Shown: positions 49,827 to 58,002 of the stretch, piece by piece | How positions within the stretch are numbered: the first letter of the stretch is position 1 | Layout of the letters: each line of letters begins with the position of its first letter | Assembly: GCA_905221455.1 (NCBI GenBank) | Contig: CAJNDF010000007.1 | Coordinates: forward strand, 1 to 64,000 | Reading direction: 5' to 3' | Length of the DNA: 64,000 bases | From: a bacterium | GTDB taxonomy: Bacteria; Bacillota; Bacilli; Lactobacillales; Streptococcaceae | The notes under the pieces: generated by a model | What the model saw: only the letters and a program-made list of their open reading frames with translations | What the model was told of the DNA's origin: nothing | The model's database searches: none | Program-made: the position numbers and the translations under genes

Positions 49827-51530
49827 TTATTTTTTACCTGACTTATCCATATTCCAGAAGTCTGTCACGGCTCCGCGTGAAGCAGATGATACGATGTGAG
49901 CATATTTACCGAGGACACCACGGCTATAAAGTGGTGGCAAGGTAGTTTCTGCCTTACGTTTTTCAAGTTCTTCTTCCGATACAGCCATGGAAATTTCTTT
50001 GGTATCTTGGTCAACCGTAACGATATCACCTGTACGGAGGTAGGCAATCGGTCCACCATCCTGAGCTTCAGGGGCGATATGTCCGACAACCAGACCATAA
50101 GTACCACCAGAGAAGCGTCCATCCGTCAAGAGGGCAACCTTGTCTCCTTGACCTTTACCAACGATCATGGATGAAAGTGACAGCATCTCAGGCATACCAG
50201 GACCACCCTTAGGTCCAACAAAACGAACAACGACAACATCGCCATCAACGATTTCATCTGTCAGAACGGCCTGAATAGCATCTTCTTCTGAGTCAAAGAC
50301 CTTAGCTGGTCCAACGTGACGGCGCACCTTCACACCTGATACTTTAGCAACCGCTCCATCAGGGGCAAGGTTCCCGTGCAAGATGATAAGCGGACCATCT
50401 GCACGTTTTGGATTTTCAAGTGGCATGATGACTTTTTGACCTGGAGTGAGGTCTGCAAAGTCAGCCAAGTTTTCAGCGACTGTCTTACCAGTACATGTGA
50501 TGCGGTCGCCATGAAGGAAGCCATTTGCCAAGAGATATTTCATAACCGCAGGCACACCACCGACTTCATAGAGGTCTTGGAAGACATACTGACCAGATGG
50601 TTTCAAGTCGGCCAAGTGAGGCACACGCTCTTGGATCGTATTGAAGTCCTCAAGAGACAAGTCAACATTGGCAGCATGGGCAATGGCAAGCAAGTGAAGA
50701 GTGGCGTTTGTAGAACCACCGAGAGCCATGGTTACAGTGATGGCATCTTCAAAGGCTTCACGAGTCAAGATATCTGATGGCTTGAGACCAAGTTCTAACA
50801 TCTTAACAACAGCACGTCCTGCTGCTTCGATGTCTTCTTTCTTATCAGCTGATTCAGCTGGGTGAGATGAAGATCCTGGCAAACTCATACCTAGAACTTC
50901 AATAGCAGTCGCCATGGTATTAGCTGTGTACATACCACCACAGCCACCAGGGCCAGGGCAGGCATTACATTCAAGACGTTTTACGTCCTCAGCCGTCATA
51001 TCACCGTGGTTCCATTTTCCGATACCCTCAAAAACAGAAACCAAGTCAATGTCTTTGCCATCAAGATTTCCCGGTGCAATAGTTCCACCATAAGCGAAAA
51101 TAGCTGGAATATCCATGTTGGCAATGGCAATCATAGAACCAGGCATATTCTTGTCACAGCCACCGATAGCAACAAAAGCATCCACATTGTGACCACCCAT
51201 AGCTGCCTCGATGGAGTCCGCGATGATATCACGAGATGTTAGAGAGAAACGCATACCAGGCGTTCCCATGGCAATCCCATCCGCTACGGTAATAGTCCCA
51301 AACTGAACAGGCCAAGCACCTGCAGATTTGACACCTTCTTTCGCCAATTTCCCAAAATCATGCAAGTGGATGTTACATGGTGTATTTTCCGCCCAAGTTG
51401 AAATCACTCCCACAATCGGTGTTGCAAAGTCCTTATCTGTCATACCAGTCGCACGAAGCATGGCACGGTTTGGTGATTTAACCATGCTGTCATAAATGCT
51501 ACTGCGGTGACGTTTATCTAATTCAGTCAT
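49827..51530 (-). CDS. ilvD: dihydroxy-acid dehydratase
   Basis: This 567-residue Fe-S enzyme dehydrates 2,3-dihydroxy-acids in isoleucine and valine synthesis. Cluster Cys segments are GGCDKNMPG (about residue 122) and [19 protein letters not shown] (about 190-208). C-terminal segments [13 protein letters not shown] and GHIAPEA are conserved. GGGAGGGAAC precedes ATG. An extended -10 (TGCTATAAT) sits about 28 bp upstream. Full length and intact. Confidence 0.97.
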   Translation of the reverse strand: MTELDKRHRSSIYDSMVKSPNRAMLRATGMTDKDFATPIVGVISTWAENTPCNIHLHDFGKLAKEGVKSAGAWPVQFGTITVADGIAMGTPGMRFSLTSRDIIADSIEAAMGGHNVDAFVAIGGCDKNMPGSMIAIANMDIPAIFAYGGTIAPGNLDGKDIDLVSVFEGIGKWNHGDMTAEDVKRLECNACPGPGGCGGMYTANTMATAIEVLGMSLPGSSSHPAESADKKEDIEAAGRAVVKMLELGLKPSDILTREAFEDAITVTMALGGSTNATLHLLAIAHAANVDLSLEDFNTIQERVPHLADLKPSGQYVFQDLYEVGGVPAVMKYLLANGFLHGDRITCTGKTVAENLADFADLTPGQKVIMPLENPKRADGPLIILHGNLAPDGAVAKVSGVKVRRHVGPAKVFDSEEDAIQAVLTDEIVDGDVVVVRFVGPKGGPGMPEMLSLSSMIVGKGQGDKVALLTDGRFSGGTYGLVVGHIAPEAQDGGPIAYLRTGDIVTVDQDTKEISMAVSEEELEKRKAETTLPPLYSRGVLGKYAHIVSSASRGAVTDFWNMDKSGKK

Positions 51531-51557
51531 TTGTTCCCTCCCATTTCAGTTTTTACT

Positions 51558-51566
51558 ATTATAGCA
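51558..51566 (-). promoter_or_regulatory. ilvD promoter, extended -10
   Basis: The reverse strand reads TGCTATAAT; no perfect -35 at normal spacing. Confidence 0.65.
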
Positions 51567-51656
51567 CATTTTAAAAGCAATGAACAGAAGAAAATTCTTG
51601 AATTTTCAGAAAATTCTATACAGAAATATTTTCTTTAAAAATGTTACATTTATTTC

Positions 51657-51684
51657 TTGACTTTATAAATTAAAGTGATATCAT
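51657..51684 (+). promoter_or_regulatory. promoter of the SPFH gene
   Basis: TTGACT, 16-bp spacer, TATCAT with extended TGA, 30 bp before the ATG at 51715. Confidence 0.75.
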
Positions 51685-51714
51685 TTAGATATCAAATAAT
51701 AGGAGGTCATTCTT

Positions 51715-52722
51715 ATGACTGAAAAACTCATCAATTCAAAACCAAATGGTGTATTCGCATTGATTCTCATTGAGTTGACACTCGTACTTGGTGTCTTTAT
51801 ATTGATAATGGGTGTTGGTTCGGAAAACATTTTTGGAATTATTATCGGACTTTTATTAAGCTTAATTGCGGGCCTAGCTCATGCTGGTTTAAAAGTTGTC
51901 AAACCTCAGGAGGCTCTGGTTTTGACTCTTTTTGGTAACTATACAGGTACCATCAAAGAACCTGGTTTTTACTTTGTCAATCCCTTCAGCGTAGCAGTTA
52001 ACCCTGCAAACCACACTCGACTTGGACAAAGTGGTGACGTTAGCACGAAATCTCCTTTTTCAGGGATGAAATCATCAAATGGCAATGATGTAAATCTTGA
52101 AATTGGCAAGAAACAGATTTCCCTCAAGGTTATGACCTTGAGCAATTCTCGCCAAAAAATCAATGATTGTCTAGGAAATCCTGTGGAAATCGGTATCGCG
52201 GTAACTTGGAGAGTTGTCGATACTGCTAAGGCAGTCTTCAACGTTGACAACTACAAAGAATATCTTTCATTGCAATGTGATAGCGCCCTCCGAAATATTG
52301 TCCGCATCTATCCTTACGATGTCTCTCCTAATGTGGATACTACAGGTGACGGGCAAGCCGATGAAGGAAGTCTCCGTGGCTCTAGTGAAATTGTAGCTAA
52401 CCGTATTCGTGAGGAAATTCAAAGTCGTGTTGAGGATGCTGGCTTGGAAATCCTTGAAGCACGTATCACTTACCTAGCTTACGCTCCAGAAATTGCCGCT
52501 GTCATGCTTCAACGTCAACAAGCATCAGCCATTATTGATGCCCGTAAGATGATTGTCGATGGCGCTGTGGGTATGGTTGAAATGGCCCTGGAACGTCTCA
52601 ATGAAGGGGAATTGGTAGAGCTTGATGAAGAACGAAAAGCTGCCATGGTTTCAAATCTCCTAGTCGTTCTCTGTGGCAATCATGATGCACAACCAATTGT
52701 CAACACAGGAAGTCTTTACTAA
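51715..52722 (+). CDS. SPFH/Band-7 domain membrane protein
   Basis: This 335-residue protein has two N-terminal hydrophobic segments (about 15-37 and 41-62), then a Band-7/SPFH domain (about 62-270) beginning [20 protein letters not shown] with the typical [10 protein letters not shown]. The C-terminal region is helical ([17 protein letters not shown]). Flotillin-like proteins of this kind scaffold membrane complexes and quality-control proteases. AATAGGAGGTCATTC precedes ATG. A ribbon-helix-helix-like gene starts 2 bp after its stop. Confidence 0.9.
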   Translation: MTEKLINSKPNGVFALILIELTLVLGVFILIMGVGSENIFGIIIGLLLSLIAGLAHAGLKVVKPQEALVLTLFGNYTGTIKEPGFYFVNPFSVAVNPANHTRLGQSGDVSTKSPFSGMKSSNGNDVNLEIGKKQISLKVMTLSNSRQKINDCLGNPVEIGIAVTWRVVDTAKAVFNVDNYKEYLSLQCDSALRNIVRIYPYDVSPNVDTTGDGQADEGSLRGSSEIVANRIREEIQSRVEDAGLEILEARITYLAYAPEIAAVMLQRQQASAIIDARKMIVDGAVGMVEMALERLNEGELVELDEERKAAMVSNLLVVLCGNHDAQPIVNTGSLY

Positions 52723-52724
52723 AG

Positions 52725-52925
52725 ATGGTTGAAGCTAAAAAAAAGCAGATCCCCCTTCGACTCTCAACAAAGTTATACGCTGCACTCGCATCATGGGCAG
52801 AAGACGACTTTCGTTCAGTCAATGGGCAAATCGAATATCTCCTTACAGAATGTGTCAAGCAACGGAAGAAAGACGGAAAATACGTATCAGAAACCATTGA
52901 CGAACCATTTGAGATTGATATTTAA
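52725..52925 (+). CDS. small ribbon-helix-helix (Arc-like) protein
   Basis: This 66-residue protein begins with a basic strand ([17 protein letters not shown]) followed by two helices ([17 protein letters not shown]), the Arc/MetJ layout used by small DNA-binding repressors. It ends in an acidic tail (DEPFEIDI). It follows the SPFH gene with a 2-bp gap, so they are co-transcribed. No toxin partner is present. It may instead be a partner of the SPFH protein. Confidence 0.78.
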   Translation: MVEAKKKQIPLRLSTKLYAALASWAEDDFRSVNGQIEYLLTECVKQRKKDGKYVSETIDEPFEIDI

Positions 52926-52930
52926 GACCT

Positions 52931-52965
52931 TCTCCTGTCTGCTGTGTCGGACAGGAGAATTTTTT
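52931..52965 (+). terminator. terminator after the SPFH pair
   Basis: TCTCCTGTC pairs with GACAGGAGA around a 10-nt loop and ends in TTTTTT. Confidence 0.9.
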
Positions 52966-52987
52966 CATCTTTTTTTGTCAAGTAACT

Positions 52988-53016
52988 TTACTTTACAAAA
53001 AAAATGTGTTATCCTA
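52988..53016 (+). promoter_or_regulatory. rpmF-rpmG promoter
   Basis: TTTACT, 17-bp spacer, TATCCT with extended TGT, about 60 bp before rpmF. Confidence 0.7.
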
Positions 53017-53076
53017 GTATGGTTGATGAAAATCAGTAGATTGAATCGAATATAAATACCTAAAGGAGAAATCAAA

Positions 53077-53259
53077 ATGGCAGTACCTGCACGTCGCACT
53101 TCAAAAGCGAAGAAAAACAAACGTCGTACACACTACAAAGTAACAGCTCCATCTGTAAACTTTGACGAAACTACTGGAGATTACTCACGTTCTCACCGTG
53201 TATCACTTAAAGGATACTACAAAGGACGTAAAATCGCTAAAGCTGCATCAGCTGAATAA
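53077..53259 (+). CDS. rpmF: ribosomal protein L32
   Basis: This 60-residue basic protein of the large ribosomal subunit starts [19 protein letters not shown], the L32 signature. It has no cysteine, so it is the zinc-free form. AAAGGAGAAATC precedes ATG. rpmG follows 15 bp downstream. Confidence 0.97.
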
Positions 53260-53274
53260 TAGAAGGGAGATACC

Positions 53275-53424
53275 ATGCGCGTAAATATTACACTTGAACA
53301 CAAAGAATCTGGTGAACGCTTGTACCTTACTTCTAAAAACAAACGTAACACTCCAGACCGTCTTCAATTGAAGAAATACTCACCAAAACTTCGCAAACAC
53401 GTTGTGTTTACAGAAGTTAAGTAA
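53275..53424 (+). CDS. rpmG: ribosomal protein L33
   Basis: This 49-residue protein reads [20 protein letters not shown] and ends [12 protein letters not shown]. It lacks the Cys pairs of zinc-binding L33, so it is the zinc-independent paralogue. GAAGGGAGATACC precedes ATG. It forms an operon with rpmF. The terminator just behind it opens into the first 71-bp repeat flanking the accessory island. Confidence 0.96.
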
Positions 53425-53452
53425 GCATTCAATACGAATCAATACAGAAGAA

Positions 53453-53476
53453 AAACGCTGATTCAAGCGTTTTTTT
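53453..53476 (+). terminator. rpmG terminator
   Basis: AAACGCT pairs with AGCGTTT around a 6-nt loop, ending in a seven-T run. The T run overlaps the start of the left direct repeat. Confidence 0.85.
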
Positions 53477-53542
53477 CTTTTGTTAATTTCAGTACATTGC
53501 AATAAAAATCATTCGAATGACTACATTTTTGACTATATTTTT
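53472..53542. repeat. left 71-bp direct repeat flanking the island
   Basis: Begins TTTTTCTTTTGTTAATTTC and ends GACTATATTTTT. It matches 59840-59910 at 68 of 71 positions (three C/T differences) in the same orientation. It contains the small palindrome ATTCGAAT. The rest of 53543-53722 is AT-rich, with a TATAAT at about 53679 that could serve the next gene, and holds nothing else I can name. Confidence 0.85.
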
Positions 53543-53722
53543 TTGAAATAAATTAGATGTTCGGATATATAAGAAACAGGAAGAACTAACTTCACAACAA
53601 AATTAAATGTAATACATTCTTCAATTTCTAGAAAATTGATTTTGAACTAATGTAGAAATACTGTAGTATAATAGGTTTAAAGAATTAATAGTAATAAATC
53701 AATAAAGTAGGATGGACATATC

Positions 53723-54172
53723 ATGAAAAATTATGAAGATGAAGATTTAAAATTAGATTTCGAAAATTATTTTAAAGAAATTATCCCCCAAAAAGACGTA
53801 GAGATTTTTTACTTTAAAGATAAGAAAAAATTTTTAGAACAGTTTAGCCCTTGGCATCAAGATAAAGGTGGCAATCTGATTAATAACTTTATAAAACAAG
53901 TTGAGACTTCTAATACAACTGAGGACTTCTCTTGGCTGAAGATTTTACCGGATGACTTAAAAAAAGAAATAGAAAAAGAAGGTAGACATTTAAATATGCG
54001 CTACCAAATTCCAACTCATTTTCATGGAGATATAGATACCGCTACTATTTTCCACTGTTTGGAAAATCCTAGAGGCTATTTAGGGGATTATCAAGATAAT
54101 CAAATTGATAAAGGTCTTGAGGAAACAAGCCTAAAAGGATATTATGGAAAAAACCGAGATTTTGATAGCTGA
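53723..54172 (+). CDS. N-terminal part of a uracil-DNA-glycosylase-like protein (split gene, part 1)
   Basis: This 149-residue product contains THFHGDIDTATIFHCLENPRG (about 98-118). That segment resembles the strand-plus-LNPG element of the uracil-DNA glycosylase superfamily, as found in uncharacterised members. The matching C-terminal motifs are not here but in the next, overlapping frame (54144-54971). The reading frame ends at TGA shortly after an A6 run at 54147-54152. Either a single-base indel has broken one gene, or the two chains are made separately with the second started at ATG behind AAAGGATATT. Very AT-rich. The superfamily assignment is from motif pattern only. Confidence 0.6.
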   Translation: MKNYEDEDLKLDFENYFKEIIPQKDVEIFYFKDKKKFLEQFSPWHQDKGGNLINNFIKQVETSNTTEDFSWLKILPDDLKKEIEKEGRHLNMRYQIPTHFHGDIDTATIFHCLENPRGYLGDYQDNQIDKGLEETSLKGYYGKNRDFDS

Positions 54173-54971
54173 TACTGAAAAAAAGAAAACTATTAAAAAT
54201 ATTAAAAAGATCTTAAAAGGATATAAAGAAAAGGAAGTTGATATTAAATCAATTATAGAAAGAAGATATAAATTAAAAAGTATTAAAGACGTTAAAGATA
54301 TCATTTATAGTAATCAAAGCAATTTAATGAGTGAAATTAAACATATGTTTGAATTAGAATCTAAGTTTGATTTCAAAAACAAGTCTAAAAAAAGTCAAAA
54401 AAATCTATTAGAAAATTATTACTATTTAAGAGAGTATTATTCTCAACTCATTCAGATAAATAAGGTATTAGATTTTATAGAACTGGAAGGAAAGCAAAAG
54501 GAAATTGAAAAGATCGCTCAACAAATATGTAATTTAGAAATTTATCCTTTTTCATGTGCTCAACCTGATTTAGGTGAAAATGGCATTGGTGAAAAAATTA
54601 TTCTCAATTCAGACTTATCTAAGTTGGGTGCATTCATTGTACTAAGAAGAATATATAAATATTTAAATAATAAGAAATCACAAAAACCGGTTTTTGTTTT
54701 TCGTAAATATGATACAGCATGGGAGAAATTGTTTAGAAAATTATTTAAAGAAGCAAAGGATGAAGATTTTACTAATAAAGTTATGGAAAAACTAGAAAAT
54801 AATTTCTTTTACTGTCAGTTACGACCAATAGGAGGAGGAATAACCGATGGAAATGTGATATCAGTTCCAAACTATAGAAAATTTATGGATATGAAAGAGT
54901 CTGCTTTTGATGAAATTACAAAATTACTACCTCGAATTGATGTAAAAATAATTGAAAAAGATAGCTTATAG
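54144..54971 (+). CDS. C-terminal part of a uracil-DNA-glycosylase-like protein (split gene, part 2)
   Basis: This 275-residue product begins 29 bp before the end of part 1 in the +1 frame. After a long basic helical region it carries CNLEIYPFSCAQP (about 129-141) and VFVFRKYDTAWEKLF (about 183-197). The same order, hydrophobic strand + YPF/Y-S, then a strand with Arg and Trp, closes the domain in UDG-like proteins whose first half has LNPG. In-frame TAA lies 9 bp upstream of the ATG, so it is not simply an open upstream frame; AAAGGATATT before ATG is a workable ribosome site. Function unknown. Confidence 0.6.
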   Translation: MEKTEILIADTEKKKTIKNIKKILKGYKEKEVDIKSIIERRYKLKSIKDVKDIIYSNQSNLMSEIKHMFELESKFDFKNKSKKSQKNLLENYYYLREYYSQLIQINKVLDFIELEGKQKEIEKIAQQICNLEIYPFSCAQPDLGENGIGEKIILNSDLSKLGAFIVLRRIYKYLNNKKSQKPVFVFRKYDTAWEKLFRKLFKEAKDEDFTNKVMEKLENNFFYCQLRPIGGGITDGNVISVPNYRKFMDMKESAFDEITKLLPRIDVKIIEKDSL

Positions 54972-55053
54972 CCAAATGGAAAAATCACAAATAAGCAATA
55001 CGTCTAAAATTAAAAAAGAGCAATATTGCTCTTTTTAATATACGTATAAACTC

Positions 55054-55743
55054 TCAATCACGGTCTTCTGGAATAAATACATGAATATCAGCTTCATCAC
55101 TTTGATTCCAATGAATGAATATTCTGCGACCTAATATCTTTTCTTCTATCTTAATTTCTTCAATTTCATAATAAACTTCTTCATTTGCATTAGTACTTTT
55201 CTCAAGATAATTTTTCACTTGTTGCTCAAATCTCAACTGTCCAGCATATTCCTTGGAGTTTCGATTTGCTCTAAAATCTTGAGGTGAGACGTTGCTCTTG
55301 TTCCCTAGACCAAAAAATTGTTGAACCTCGTATTTATTTTCCTTAAGTTCATCCTCTGTAAGTAGGAATTTATCAAATGAATCGGCAATAAAATGCCCTT
55401 TGTCCTTAACACTCTCTTCTGAAGTAGAATCTATTTCAGCATTATTACTTCCAGTAATATTATGATTAATAATATTTAGGCTAGAAACGAAATAGTTAGC
55501 GTTTGGTTTTTTTCTAAGTATAACCTTCCACATTATTGGATTGTCGCGAAATATAGGTTCTTTAACAACTTGACAATCCTCTATTATACTATTTGAGAAT
55601 GTATAATATTTGCCTTTTGTAATCTTCTCCATTTTCCAATCTTTAAATTCATAATTCCAGCTATCAATGTTTAACTTATCACCATATTTGTTATGAATAA
55701 ATGATTCCAATGTGATTTCTAAATCGTTATTTTCTATTGTCAT
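55054..55743 (-). CDS. DNA/RNA non-specific endonuclease-like protein
   Basis: This 229-residue protein has a C-terminal half matching the beta-beta-alpha-metal (EndA/NucA-type) nuclease pattern: KDKGHFIADSF (113-123; His117 would be the general base), then NKSNVSPQDFRANRN (148-162) with Asn ligands, then a helix and final strands. The N-terminal about 100 residues are unassigned and there is no signal peptide, so it is probably intracellular, unlike secreted EndA. It is the last gene of the four-gene reverse-strand operon, 88 bp after the HEPN-like gene, and may have its own AT-rich promoter (TTGAAA, 18 bp, TAAAAT). A likely effector; role inferred. Confidence 0.68.
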   Translation of the reverse strand: MTIENNDLEITLESFIHNKYGDKLNIDSWNYEFKDWKMEKITKGKYYTFSNSIIEDCQVVKEPIFRDNPIMWKVILRKKPNANYFVSSLNIINHNITGSNNAEIDSTSEESVKDKGHFIADSFDKFLLTEDELKENKYEVQQFFGLGNKSNVSPQDFRANRNSKEYAGQLRFEQQVKNYLEKSTNANEEVYYEIEEIKIEEKILGRRIFIHWNQSDEADIHVFIPEDRD

Positions 55744-55831
55744 ACGTTATGTACTCCTATTATTGATTTTCTATTTTATTAAATTTTATTAATTAATTTC
55801 AATACAGTTTTTACCAATTTTAAAGGCATTT

Positions 55832-56467
55832 TTATTTATTGTCAAAAATTTTTGAGTCAATGATTTTTTGGTAAAAACCATATTCAATCTCTGTAAAGTG
55901 ACAGAATACTTCAGCACACTCAATTAGAATAGGATTTAGTTCTTTCCTAGGAGCCAAGCCGACTGAAAATCTAATTCGAAAATCTCCATCAGATTGATCT
56001 GTCCAAAAAGCCTGATGAAATGCTATTTCTGATAAATGAACATAGCCAGATGATTTATTGTATATTTTTTCAATCTCAGGATAATACTCTGACATCCTTT
56101 TCTTAAGATTGAAATCAGTCATCTTCCTGTTTTGATTATCTCTCATTTTTCTAATAGCTGTACCACTTAAAGTTTCTTTAATAAATGTTCTTCTATCCTC
56201 TGATATAAAAGCTGCGAAGACTCTCATAAGGTTATCAAGTTGTGTTCGTACTAAAATTCCTGCACAAGTCAGATTTCTCGTTCTTAATAAGTTCATTATT
56301 CCATCAATAAATTGAACTCGTCTGTTAAGTGCAGAAATAAAAAATAAATCATCTTCAGTAAGATTTTCACCAATAATACCAGCAGCTATTGACTTTGATT
56401 CCTCACGATATTCTCTTAATTTAATGAAATATGTCTCTATTTCATTAAAATATTCATCGTTTGTCAT
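55832..56467 (-). CDS. helical DUF5677/HEPN-like protein
   Basis: This 211-residue all-helical protein resembles DUF5677-type members of the HEPN clan: LNRRVQFIDGIMNLLRTRN, then AGILVRTQLDNLMRVFAAF, and IYNKSSGYVHLS with the conserved His. A canonical R-x4-6-H ribonuclease motif is not clear, so it may be a structural or regulatory HEPN. It starts 16 bp after the kinase gene, with GGAGGAGATGT as ribosome site, and is certainly co-transcribed. Such proteins are frequent in abortive-infection loci. Confidence 0.6.
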   Translation of the reverse strand: MTNDEYFNEIETYFIKLREYREESKSIAAGIIGENLTEDDLFFISALNRRVQFIDGIMNLLRTRNLTCAGILVRTQLDNLMRVFAAFISEDRRTFIKETLSGTAIRKMRDNQNRKMTDFNLKKRMSEYYPEIEKIYNKSSGYVHLSEIAFHQAFWTDQSDGDFRIRFSVGLAPRKELNPILIECAEVFCHFTEIEYGFYQKIIDSKIFDNK

Positions 56468-56483
56468 TACATCTCCTCCTAAT

Positions 56484-57989
56484 CTATCTTTCTAATATGG
56501 ATTCAATCATTGGTTCAATCCCATTTTCAATCAAGTTATCTATATTACGCTGAGCAGAAAAGCGCCCAACTTCATAGGCTACATAGTGTAAAATCTGAGC
56601 AGCCACTTCTTTAACATTGAATGAAAATTGTTCCTTTAGAACTCTATAAGAAAGGGTAGCAAAAGAGTCTGCATCTTCAAATCTCTTCAAATATTGCTCG
56701 TAGTTAGAATGAATCGTCTGAATGATGTAAATCGCGTGCGTATCATCTAACTTCATAAAGACCATTAAGCTTTCAATAAAAGCATCACTTTTTTTGATGC
56801 ATGCTTGACATAACTCTCTTGCTGTGATTTCGTAAATATAATTTTCTATGTCATCATCAAAAATACCGTGATTAATTTTTTCCCATATTGTTTTCTTAAA
56901 TGTTTCGTCGCTTCTAATGCTCAACCATGCATTTAATGCATTCAACATTTCGGTAGCATCTTGATACCTATAATCAGGTTCTAAATTCGTAGCTTTTTCA
57001 CTAACAGAACTAAGTGAATGAGAAAAAATATTAGGATTCTTAGTCATAACAAAATTAATAATACGTCCCAGTGAATACACATCGCTTCGTTTATCAGCAT
57101 CTTTTAAAAGTGTTAATTGCTCTGGCGCGCAATAAAAGAGTTGACCAAAGGAAGTTGTGTCCATTGTTTGATGAGATGTCAGAGTATTTAGGTTTTTTCC
57201 TAATCCAAAATCAGCAATCTTAATTATCCCATTCACGAAGAAAACATTGGTTGGACTTAAGTCTCTATGCAGAACATCTCTTTGGTGGACAAGAGACATA
57301 GTATAAAGTATTTGACGCAATATATTGAGCTTAGAGTCCTCTGTCAGCTCACTTGCTTCAATATAATTTCCCAATGTATCATCGGCTTTTTCCATTATGT
57401 ATGAACAATTACTACTATCGAAATCAAATACTCGAATAATGCTCTCAATATCCGAACAAGACTTAGTTATTTCATACTCTCTTTTTAACCTACTTCTCAA
57501 CGATTGTCGTCTCACAGATTCCTCATTTAGTTTTTTTACCACTAATCCTGTAGATTTTTGGAAATAAATATCAGCAAAGCCACCCTTTCCAATCTCAACT
57601 AAATCTAAATCAATTTCTACTAAATAAAATTCATTTCCTTTTCTTGAGAGTTTTAAAGAATAAACAGAACAAATTTTATCTAATTCATTTATTATTTTCT
57701 GCTGATGCTCTATAGCATCCACTTCACTTATCTGACGCTCTATTAAAAGATATTGTTTGCTGAGTATAAGGTTGAAAAATGAATTGATAATGCCTCTAGA
57801 TGAAAAGTCCAACAGCTTGTCATTCACATATATCCATCTTGTAGGAAAACCCTGACCATAACTATCTTGAGTATGGAAATGGGTATTGAAAAAAGAAACT
57901 AGCTGAGGTCCTGATTTATAAGTAAACATCCCCATCTCATCTCCACAGAATATCTTTGCTAGTCTTTTGTAAAAATCTAGATTGATCAA
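56484..57989 (-). CDS. Ser/Thr protein kinase with AbiJ-like N-terminal region
   Basis: This 501-residue protein has a Hanks-type kinase domain at about 130-355: glycine loop GKGGFAD (134-140), Lys in VVKKL (152/153), catalytic loop HRDLSPTN (241-248), DFG (260-262) and APE (288-290). All catalytic residues are present, so it should be active. Residues about 1-128 (NSFFNLILSKQYLLIE, then helix and KLSRKGNEFYLVEID) resemble the N-terminal domain of AbiJ abortive-infection proteins. The C-terminal 140 residues are helical and unassigned. No transmembrane helix or PASTA repeats, so it is not the housekeeping StkP. Second gene of the operon, 13 bp after the first. Confidence 0.75.
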   Translation of the reverse strand: MINLDFYKRLAKIFCGDEMGMFTYKSGPQLVSFFNTHFHTQDSYGQGFPTRWIYVNDKLLDFSSRGIINSFFNLILSKQYLLIERQISEVDAIEHQQKIINELDKICSVYSLKLSRKGNEFYLVEIDLDLVEIGKGGFADIYFQKSTGLVVKKLNEESVRRQSLRSRLKREYEITKSCSDIESIIRVFDFDSSNCSYIMEKADDTLGNYIEASELTEDSKLNILRQILYTMSLVHQRDVLHRDLSPTNVFFVNGIIKIADFGLGKNLNTLTSHQTMDTTSFGQLFYCAPEQLTLLKDADKRSDVYSLGRIINFVMTKNPNIFSHSLSSVSEKATNLEPDYRYQDATEMLNALNAWLSIRSDETFKKTIWEKINHGIFDDDIENYIYEITARELCQACIKKSDAFIESLMVFMKLDDTHAIYIIQTIHSNYEQYLKRFEDADSFATLSYRVLKEQFSFNVKEVAAQILHYVAYEVGRFSAQRNIDNLIENGIEPMIESILER

Positions 57990-58002
57990 TAACTCGTCCT
58001 CC

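Noticed and set aside
54140..54172. Programmed -1 frameshift at A-AAA-AAC
   Set aside because: The heptamer is present, but the -1 frame meets TGA within four codons. Part 2 lies in the +1 frame, so a classic -1 slip cannot join the parts.
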